Shown here: positions 1 through 6,109 of the stretch, piece by piece
Layout of the letters: the number at the start of each line of letters is the position of its first letter
Numbering within the stretch: position 1 is the first letter of the stretch
Assembly (NCBI GenBank): GCA_016781705.1
Contig: JADDPV010000051.1
Coordinates: 1-24,451, forward strand
DNA: 24,451 nt
Direction of reading: 5' to 3'
Source: Rubrobacter sp.
GTDB taxonomy: Bacteria > Actinomycetota > Rubrobacteria > Rubrobacterales > Rubrobacteraceae
Program-made: the position numbers and the translations under genes
Notes under the pieces: model-generated
What the model was told of the DNA's origin: nothing
Databases searched by the model: none
The model's input: the letters and a program-made list of their open reading frames with translations, nothing else

Positions 1-409
1 CGGAGGATGCCGCTCCTACCTTCGGTCGGCCGCGATCATCCTCGCGCGCGATGCGCGTACGCTTCGGCGGGGAAAGGCCGGAGGGAGCCGCTCCGCCCGA
101 CCCCCTTCGGCCTCTAGCAGAAGGCGCGGGTTCGCGGGCAGGTTCGAGGACGCTCGCTTCGCGGCCGCTGGCGGCACGCTGCCTGGCGCCGCGCTTCCCG
201 GTGGTTTTTCTGCCGGGCCCCGGTGCAGCCCCGCGTTGCGATATTGCTGACCTAGTTTGCCCCATGCATCCTCCTCCTTCGCAGCCGCTGCAGCGGGTGA
301 GGAAGTGTAGGCCGGTCCGCCGGCCCGGATGGCGCGCTTGGAGCTCGCGGAGGGCATGCGACGGGCGGGCGAGATAGCGAGACCGGCGGTGAAGGCAACA
401 CGTTTTTGG

Positions 410-423
410 GTTACAAACGTAAC
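410..423. repeat. Small inverted repeat GTTAC-N4-GTAAC
   Basis: The sequence GTTACAAACGTAAC has perfect 5-base arms around AAAC. It lies in an AT-richer patch 150 bases past the end of the intact recombinase gene and 35 bases from a second, longer palindrome. It could be a protein binding site or part of a recombination site; the arms are short enough that chance is possible. Confidence 0.3.
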
Positions 424-457
424 ATCTACGTGCTACCGGGGGCAAAGTGCTGGCGGT

Positions 458-472
458 AAATTGTAACAATTT
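458..472. repeat. Perfect AT-rich palindrome AAATTGT-A-ACAATTT
   Basis: This is a perfect 7+1+7 palindrome of almost pure A/T in a GC-rich background. The form fits an operator for a dimeric regulator or the arms of a tyrosine-recombinase core site. The nearest gene is the recombinase that ends at 575, facing this site with its 3' end. Its function is unknown. Confidence 0.4.
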
Positions 473-574
473 GTAGCCATATGCAAAGTTCTCGACCGAG
501 CGGCGACGCGCTGGGCAGTCAGGCGGATCGTCTCGTCGACCGTGGGGTTCGTACTGACCGGGTGGGGGAGGCGC

Positions 575-1573
575 TCACAGGCCCAGGTGCAACGCAGAGG
601 AGTCGTTCGGCCGGGCGTGCAGGTAGCGGCCGGTGGTGGCTATGGAGGAGTGCCTCAGGGTGTCGCGTATCAGGGCGAGGTCCGTCTTCCTGGCGTGCGC
701 GTGGGACGCGTGGGCGTGCCTGAGCCAGTGCGGGCTGATGGGCCTGTCCATGCCGGCGTCCTTGGCGGCCTTCGCCACTATCCTGTTGACCTGGCTCACC
801 TCCAGGTGCCCGCCGAGGCCGTTCCTTCTCTTCCTGCTGCGGAACACCGGCTCGTCTTCGGCCGCGTACCGTTCGGCCTTCCCGTCCGCGGTCCCTTCGC
901 TCACCTTCCGCAGCGCGAGGACCTGGGAGTAGACCGACGCCGGCAGCAGGGCGATGCCGGTCTTGGAGCCCTTGCCGAAGAGGGTGGCCTGCCCGACGCC
1001 TCCTCCGAGGTCATCCCGGTCCTTGAGGTCGCGCCACTTCAGGCGCACCGCTTCTTCGCGCCTCAGCGCCCCCGCGTAGAGGACGGAAAGCAGCGCCCGG
1101 TCGCGCGCGTTCCTCGGCGCGTTCATGAGGCGGTGGGCCTCGGCCTCGGTGAGGATCCTCTCCGAAAGGGTGTCCTTGATCTTCGGCAGCTCCACGGCCG
1201 CCCCGACGTTGAAGGGCAGGTAGCCGACCTTATTGGCGAAGGAGAGGAGGCTCTTTATCGTGGCGAGCACCCGCCCCTGGCTGGAGGGGGCCATCAGGAC
1301 CGAGATGAAACCCGCGAAGTCGTAAAGGTCCGAGAGGGTGACGGCCGCGAGCGGCTCGTTTTCGGTGAAGTCTCGGAACTTGGCGAGGTCTTCCGCGTAC
1401 TTGCGCCTCGTTGAGGGCGCCCTGCGCGCCAGCCACAGCTCCACGAGCCTCTCGTCGGTCTTCGCCCCGGAGAAGTTGGGCATGGGGGCAGGACGGACGG
1501 ACGGCCCGTCGACGAGCCCCCCGGACCGCTCCGTCAACAACTCTGTCGTCGCGGCGTCCCGCGCGACGCTCAC
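575..1573 (-). CDS. Tyrosine recombinase / phage-type integrase (intact)
   Basis: Site-specific tyrosine recombinase, 332 residues. An N-terminal SAM-like core-binding domain (about residues 35-125, with RKYAEDLAKF) is followed by the catalytic domain. The expected active-site set is visible: Arg171 or 172 (GALRREEA), Lys201 (FGKGSK), His282 and Arg285 (SPHWLRHAHAS), His308 (LRHSS) and nucleophile Tyr317 (TTGRYLHA). I chose the GTG start at 1573 because it overlaps the stop codon of the upstream Uma2 gene as GTGA, a common coupled arrangement; an internal ATG at 1483 would give 302 residues and keep all catalytic residues. The frameshifted recombinase at 5050-6074 is a clear paralogue. The enzyme probably cuts and joins DNA at an unknown target, and its physical coupling to Uma2 suggests the two move together. 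Family is certain; element and target are not. Confidence 0.92.
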   Translation of the reverse strand: MSVARDAATTELLTERSGGLVDGPSVRPAPMPNFSGAKTDERLVELWLARRAPSTRRKYAEDLAKFRDFTENEPLAAVTLSDLYDFAGFISVLMAPSSQGRVLATIKSLLSFANKVGYLPFNVGAAVELPKIKDTLSERILTEAEAHRLMNAPRNARDRALLSVLYAGALRREEAVRLKWRDLKDRDDLGGGVGQATLFGKGSKTGIALLPASVYSQVLALRKVSEGTADGKAERYAAEDEPVFRSRKRRNGLGGHLEVSQVNRIVAKAAKDAGMDRPISPHWLRHAHASHAHARKTDLALIRDTLRHSSIATTGRYLHARPNDSSALHLGL

Positions 1574-2133
1574 CCGAGTACCTCGTCCACCGAAATGGAA
1601 GGGTCTTCCACGATCCGAGAGGAGATGCGTTCTCCGGGGGCGAAGGACCGGCGGGCGCCGTAACCATCCGGGCCGGGATCGGAGTGAACCTCCACCTTCC
1701 GTCCGGCGAGGTCCACGATCCAGGCCTCGGGCACGCCGGACCTCGCATACAGCGGCAGCTTGACGTTCCTGTCGTAGGAGAGGGTCGTGTCCGAGACCTC
1801 GATCACCGCCGAGACGTCCCCGGGACCGGGGGGCGCCGGAGCCCCCGGGCTCGGCCTCCTCCTGAGTAGGCTCAGGTCCGGCTGGGGCTCGTCGCGCTCC
1901 CCGAGCCTGACGGGATTCTGGACGCTGACGAACCATCGGCCTTTGGACGCCTCAACCAGCAGGTGGTTTAAAGCGACGACGCAGGCCAGGTGCCTCGTTC
2001 CGATGGGCGTCATCTCCACGAGCTCCCCGCCGACCAGCTCCACCCGGTCGTCCTCGCCCAAGATGCCGGCCTCCGCCATGCGGTGGTACTCCTGAGCGGT
2101 GAAGCGCCGCGTCCTGATCTCCTCGCGCAACAT
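1570..2133 (-). CDS. Uma2 family (DUF820) PD-(D/E)XK endonuclease-like protein
   Basis: A 187-residue Uma2-family protein. Family marks are the N-terminal RRFTAQEYHRMAEAGIL segment, VELVGGELVEM, the PDLSLL acidic motif and VIEVSDTTLSYDRNVKLPLYARSGVPEAWIVD, which carries the Glu and Lys of a PD-(D/E)XK nuclease core. Length is normal for the family. Uma2 proteins are abundant in cyanobacteria and some actinobacteria; their biological role is poorly known, and some are predicted to act in mobile elements or DNA processing. The stop codon overlaps the GTG start of the downstream recombinase by four bases (GTGA), so both are probably translated from one message. The ATG at 2133 has only a distant GGAGG, so the exact start is less sure. 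The gene looks intact. Confidence 0.85.
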   Translation of the reverse strand: MLREEIRTRRFTAQEYHRMAEAGILGEDDRVELVGGELVEMTPIGTRHLACVVALNHLLVEASKGRWFVSVQNPVRLGERDEPQPDLSLLRRRPSPGAPAPPGPGDVSAVIEVSDTTLSYDRNVKLPLYARSGVPEAWIVDLAGRKVEVHSDPGPDGYGARRSFAPGERISSRIVEDPSISVDEVLG

Positions 2134-2403
2134 CTTGCCCGCACGCTCCTCCCTCTAAGGGCACGATCCGTCCCGTCGCCCCCTACCCTACACCGCCGCT
2201 TTTATGAACGCAAGGATAGCGGTATACCCTTGCATTCGACAGGATGGGGTTCCAACCGTTTGCCATGTGCTTGTAGCGTGTCAGGCGACTCTTTGAATGG
2301 CGGCGGAATTTACGCTTTGGCTGGCACAGCATCCCGTCCTTGCGCTACATGAGTCTCGAGGCGGGGGGCAGGGTCTTCCTTTTACGCCTACCGGCGCCTC
2401 GAG
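2134..2403. other. Intergenic gap between the LA2681 HEPN gene and Uma2
   Basis: This 270-base gap contains no supportable gene. It holds an imperfect hairpin at 2210-2233 and the element AGGATAGCGGT (2213-2223, minus-strand ACCGCTATCCT). The Uma2-recombinase pair must be transcribed either from here or by read-through from the HEPN gene. Confidence 0.5.
2210..2233 (-). promoter_or_regulatory. Inverted repeat upstream of Uma2 (operator, promoter part or terminator)
   Basis: Arms GCAAGGATA and TACCCTTGC pair at eight of nine positions around a 6-base loop. On the minus strand it contains ACCGCTATCCT, nearly the same as the element before abiV (9683-9693). The site lies 77 bases before the Uma2 start and 171 bases past the HEPN stop. 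It has no T-run, so an operator or promoter role seems more likely than a terminator. This is a tentative reading. Confidence 0.35.
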
Positions 2404-4041
2404 CTATGAAAGCTTCCTCACGTCCTCGAAAAAGTGGGCGCGCATCATAGGCACCTCCTGCTTCGGGTCTCGCTCGTTCGAGCGTTTTTCCTCCTCCCGA
2501 TGCACCGCCAGGCAAAGGTAGATCAAAGAAGCCCTCACCAGCTTCAGCAGTCGTAGCGCCTTCGCCTCGAAGTCCCGCCGGTAGCGCGAGACGGCCAGCG
2601 AGTCTTTGAGGGCGGCGATGGCCTGCGGGGACGCGCCCCCGTAGTCGTCGCCCGGCCCGGGCCAGAAGACCTCGTGGAGCTTGAGGTACCGATGCTCCAA
2701 GGCGTGCCTGATCTCCTTGAGCTCCCGCGCGTCCGGTTCCAGGGCGTCTCGGAACCCGGGCTCGTTCTCGAACAGGTCCTTGCTGACCCAAAACAGCCCG
2801 CGCAGCGGCCAGTTCTCCGCTTCTCGGAACGCCGGCGCCAAGCCCCGCGCCTTCTTCTGATCCTCGTACCAAATCGTCCTGAAGTAGACCTTGGCGTCGG
2901 GGACGCCGAGACCGAGGTACCCGTTCAAGAAAAACGCGACCTTGTCCAGGATGGAGTAGGCCATTCTGAAGGAGATCTTCGTCTTCTCCACCGCGAGCGA
3001 GTAGGCGGGGTGGTCGAAGGTATCGTACAGCCGCACGTCTTTGTCCGAGAAGTGGGTGTATTGAGGTCGGGTACCCTCATAGTATAGGTAGCGCGCCGAC
3101 ACGAACTCCTGCTTCAGTTGATTGTAGAGACCCAGGATCGATGGACCGGAAGGCCCTTCCTCGTGGTTCGTGACTATGGTGGGCAGCACGAGGACGTCAA
3201 CCGCGGCTACGGGATAGGGGCCCAGGTCGTTCAGGGGATTCAGGAACAGGCGGTTGTCGAGGCACCATCGCCTGTACTCGATCTCTTCCTCGGAGTCGCC
3301 CAGCGTAAACCCCTCGACCTCGGGATCTGCCAGCAAGTACTCCGTAGAGAGATAGCCTTCTATGTACGTCTTCGTGCTTTCGAACGCCTCATGCGAGCGA
3401 CCCTCCAGCAGACGGCGTCCTACGGGGGAGAGGGCCTCCTCGACATCGGCGTGGGCGAACTTCAACATCAGGGCCTCGTGCCCCGGATCGTGCAGGTAAC
3501 GGGCATAGTAAGAGAGGTGGTAGCCCCTTGCCCCCCGCGCCATCGAGAAGTTGGGCAGTTCCGTCAGCGCGCGGTCCCAGTACTCGACGGCTTCTACCGA
3601 CCGTCCGACCTGCGACATGGTGTTGCCCAAGTTGGTCAGAATTTGGCAAACGCGCCGTTGCTCTAGCCCCTCGACCCCCGCCCCGAGCAGCGCCACGCGG
3701 TGGTGGTATACCTCGTGCTCAAGCTCGGGCTGCTCCCAGTCGTGGGGGTTCCTACCGCTCAAGGAACGGAGGTTGCCCCAGGCGTTGCCGAGGAAATAGT
3801 GGGAGACGGCCGCGCGGTCGGGCGAAAGGTCGCGGGTCTGCAACTCCTCGATCAGCTTCACGGTTCGCTCCAAGCCTTCCCGCCTGCCCAAGTCCAACGA
3901 TAGGTCGGTTAACCTCCCCGCGAGCTCGAGAGCCCGATCGTCGTCGAGACCGTCTATTCCGGTTCTGGTCGAGTATCGCCCGAAGGTGGCCTCGGGCTCT
4001 TCGGCTTCGCCCCTATCCCGAGGCGGCCGGCTACCCGTCAT
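2404..4041 (-). CDS. LA2681-type HEPN domain protein (predicted RNase, defence-associated)
   Basis: A 545-residue protein that I assign to the LA2681-like HEPN family. The N-terminal half is helical and TPR-like (for example GLEQRRVCQILTNLGNTMSQ, then SVEAVEYWDRALTEL around 130-175). The middle has the family-typical WCLDNRLFLNPLNDLGPYPVA segment, and the C-terminal HEPN part carries EIRHALEHRY with Arg445 and His450 in an Rx4H spacing, the catalytic motif of HEPN ribonucleases. Other HEPN proteins with this motif cut RNA in toxin-antitoxin and abortive-infection systems; the family was predicted to act in defence. No antitoxin gene sits beside it. The start codon lies inside the last 11 bases of a recombinase remnant (4031-4285), so expression may depend on read-through or on translational coupling. 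Function is inferred from family and context. Confidence 0.78.
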   Translation of the reverse strand: MTGSRPPRDRGEAEEPEATFGRYSTRTGIDGLDDDRALELAGRLTDLSLDLGRREGLERTVKLIEELQTRDLSPDRAAVSHYFLGNAWGNLRSLSGRNPHDWEQPELEHEVYHHRVALLGAGVEGLEQRRVCQILTNLGNTMSQVGRSVEAVEYWDRALTELPNFSMARGARGYHLSYYARYLHDPGHEALMLKFAHADVEEALSPVGRRLLEGRSHEAFESTKTYIEGYLSTEYLLADPEVEGFTLGDSEEEIEYRRWCLDNRLFLNPLNDLGPYPVAAVDVLVLPTIVTNHEEGPSGPSILGLYNQLKQEFVSARYLYYEGTRPQYTHFSDKDVRLYDTFDHPAYSLAVEKTKISFRMAYSILDKVAFFLNGYLGLGVPDAKVYFRTIWYEDQKKARGLAPAFREAENWPLRGLFWVSKDLFENEPGFRDALEPDARELKEIRHALEHRYLKLHEVFWPGPGDDYGGASPQAIAALKDSLAVSRYRRDFEAKALRLLKLVRASLIYLCLAVHREEEKRSNERDPKQEVPMMRAHFFEDVRKLS

Positions 4042-4285
4042 CCCCGCCGCCGAAGTAGGGGACGTGCAGGTGGCTGGCCGCCTTCCTCTTCGCCCTCTCG
4101 CCTCTGCGGTCGTACCTCGCCGTCGTGGAGGGGTCGGCGTGCCCCGCGAGCTGCTGGGCCGCCGAGAGGTCCCCGATCGCGTCCAACAGGTCCCCGACGA
4201 ACGTCTTGCGGAAGTCGTGCGGGGAGAGCTTCTTCACCCCGGCCTCCCTCTGGCGGCGCCTCACCACGTCGTAGACGGGGTAGTG
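4031..4285 (-). pseudogene. C-terminal remnant of a tyrosine recombinase (XerC-like)
   Basis: About 84 codons remain of the catalytic end of a tyrosine recombinase, a different subfamily from the two DPSDSS-tailed recombinases nearby. Visible are SPHDFRKTF (His and Arg of the HxxR motif), LAGHADPSTTARYD (second His and nucleophile Tyr) and a basic tail ending near LHVPYF. An in-frame TAA at 4286-4288 closes the frame upstream, and the core-binding domain and first catalytic Arg are missing, so it cannot be active. A GTG at 4267 could still be translated. Its stop overlaps the HEPN start by 11 bases, so this remnant may now serve only as a leader for the HEPN gene. Confidence 0.8.
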
Positions 4286-4340
4286 TTAGGGAGCATGCTG
4301 CGAGGGGCAAAGTAGGCGCCTCCTCATACGAACCGACGAA

Positions 4341-4979
4341 TTAACGGTCGCTTCCCTTTTCTCTCCCCTCGCCCGTCTCCGAAGGGCCCGAAGGCGGACG
4401 GTAACGAAAGCTCGGAACGAGACGCTCCAGGATGGCCGCGGTGAGGTCCTCGCCTGCCTGCTCCAACGGTCTCGCAGCTCCCCTCGCGAACGCGGCCCCG
4501 AAGTGAGCCATGAGCGCCCCGGCGGGGGTGAGGACGAAGAGCAGCGGCACGGATCCACCAGCAATTACGACGCCCATGCCCGCGCCGGCCGCCGCAGGTG
4601 AGGCCGATAGCAGCGCGCCTAAGGAGACGCCTTTCAAGGGTGACTCCTCGAAGGGCACTATGGGTTGAAATGCCAAGTAGGCGGCGAAGTTCCAATGCCT
4701 CGGCTCGAGGTCTCGGTCACGGAAGCCGCGAGGGCCAGCGACTCCTTCCTGGCCCTCCGCGACGAGCTCAGACGAGAGCAGGAGCTGGGCTAGGGTTGGT
4801 ATGAGGTTTACGGCCGTCACCCCTCTTGACGCCTCCAGCCCAATGCTGGCAAGGAGCCGCTCTGGATCTTCCGCGTAGGCGGTGTCTCCCATCGACTTTG
4901 CCGGCACAACTACGATGCGCGCCGTTAGGCCGGTCTCGTCGTCCGCTATCTTCGTTTCGTAGACTCGCGCTACAACCAT
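4341..4979 (-). CDS. Hypothetical protein with a hydrophobic C-terminal segment
   Basis: A 212-residue protein that I do not recognise. The ATG is preceded by a strong site (GGAGGGGG, then AAA), which supports it as a real gene. The N-terminal 100 residues look soluble and mixed alpha/beta (ARVYETKIADDETGLTARIVVVPAK). Residues of about 115-170 are rich in Gly, Ala, Val and Leu (two stretches around GVVIAGGSVPLLFVLTPAGALMAHFGAAFA) and could cross or insert into a membrane. The tail is charged and rich in Pro, Ser and Glu. It sits 70 bases after the frameshifted recombinase, in the same direction as the defence-type genes. A pore-forming effector is possible but unproven. Confidence 0.6.
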   Translation of the reverse strand: MVVARVYETKIADDETGLTARIVVVPAKSMGDTAYAEDPERLLASIGLEASRGVTAVNLIPTLAQLLLSSELVAEGQEGVAGPRGFRDRDLEPRHWNFAAYLAFQPIVPFEESPLKGVSLGALLSASPAAAGAGMGVVIAGGSVPLLFVLTPAGALMAHFGAAFARGAARPLEQAGEDLTAAILERLVPSFRYRPPSGPSETGEGREKGSDR

Positions 4980-5049
4980 TTTCCCCCTCCGTCTCCGGGC
5001 ACGAGGTCCAACCCGGGTCCGAGCTTTTCCCCTCGCGTGCTACGCGCCC

Positions 5050-6074
5050 TCAAAGGCCCAAGTACATTGCCGAGGAGTCCGAGGGGTCGGCGTGCAGGTA
5101 GCGGCCCGTGGTCGCCAAGGAGGCGTGCCTGAGCGTCCGCATGATGAGGTCCAAGTCCGCCCCGCGCCTCTTGGCGTGGGTGGCGTGGCTGTGCCTGAGC
5201 CAGTGCGGGGAGACGTCCTCCGAGAGCCCCGCCTTCGCCGCCGCCCGCTTCACTATCTTGTTGACCTGCGAGGGGTCGAGGTGCCCCCGCCTCTCGGTGT
5301 TCGCCTTGCGGCTGCGGAAGACCGGTTCGTCCTCGCCGGCGAGCGCGCCGTTCCTCCTGCGCCTGAGGGGGAGAAGCTCCCTCATGACGCTCTCGGGAAG
5401 CAGCACGAAGCCGGTCTTCCCTCCCTTGCCAAAGGCGGTGATCTGCCCGGAGCCGTCGTCGCGCTCCTTGACGTCGCGCCACTTGAGGCGGCAGGCGTCC
5501 TCGCGCCTTAGGCCCCCGGCGTAGATGGTGAGGAGCAGCACCCGGTCGCGCTCGCTGCCCGTACGCTCGACCATGCGATGCACCTCGGCCTCGGTGAGGA
5601 TTCTCTCGGGCAGGACGTTCTTGACGGCCGGGAGCTTGAGCGCCGCGCCGACGTTGTAGGGGAGGTAACCGACCTTATTAGCGAACGAGAAGAGGCTCTT
5701 TAGGGTCGACAGCATCCTTGCGCCGTGGCCGGGGCGACGAGAACCGAGACGAATTCGGCGAACTCCTGCAGGTCCCAGAGGGTGACGGAAGATAGGGGCT
5801 TGGCGCAGGAGAAGTCGAAGAAGCGCTCGAGGTCTTGGGCGTAGGCTTTCCTGGTCTCCGGCGACTTGTCCCTTAGCCACAGCTCCACGAGCCGCACGTC
5901 CGTCTCGGCCCCGGAGAAGTTGGGTAACGCCCCGGCGTGGCCGGCCAAGATGACCGGCCCACCGGTAGGCGCCACCTCCGCCAGTCTCGTCGGGACATGC
6001 TCGCCGTCCGGGTCGAACCCGTTTCCTTGCGGGGGAGTTCCTCGTGCCCGGATGCCTTGCGTCCTACCATCCAC
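5050..6074 (-). pseudogene. Frameshifted tyrosine recombinase, paralogue of the one at 575-1573
   Basis: This is a full-length relative of the intact recombinase, interrupted by one missing base. The frame from the GTG at 6074 (excellent AAGGAGG site five bases upstream) codes for about 124 residues (PNFSGAETDVRLVELWL, then FVSVLVAPATAQG) and stops at 5700. The rest continues in the neighbouring frame (MLSTLKSLFSFANKVGYLP) to the stop at 5050. The shift lies at about 5715-5725, with no homopolymer or slippery run there. Repaired, the protein would have about 341 residues with all catalytic residues present: GGLRREDA (Arg), FGKGGK (Lys), SPHWLRHSHAT (HxxR), LRHAS (His) and TTGRYLHA (Tyr). It starts 35 bases after the STAND gene and was probably cotranscribed with it. 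A sequencing error cannot be excluded. Confidence 0.85.
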
Positions 6075-6109
6075 TGCTCCTCCTTCCGATCGACGTCGCG
6101 ACCTGACCA

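Larger units (their letters stand above)
1..574. other. Left-edge stretch without a supportable gene
   Basis: I see no convincing gene here. The open frames on both strands are short, rich in Ala, Arg, Pro and Gly as expected of out-of-frame GC-rich DNA, and show no motif and no good ribosome binding site. The last part (about 400-485) becomes clearly AT-richer than its surroundings and holds two palindromes, listed separately. It lies just beyond the 3' end of the intact tyrosine recombinase, so it could carry a recombination site or the edge of the island, but nothing in the sequence proves that. Confidence 0.4.

Noticed and set aside
16..377. Short opposed open frames at the left edge
   Set aside because: Low-complexity composition, no motif, no good start signal; reading either as a gene would be a guess.
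542..1414. Long open frame on the plus strand opposite the intact recombinase
   Set aside because: Composition is typical of antisense GC-rich DNA (Val, Gly, Arg, Pro), no motif, and the opposite strand encodes an unmistakable recombinase.
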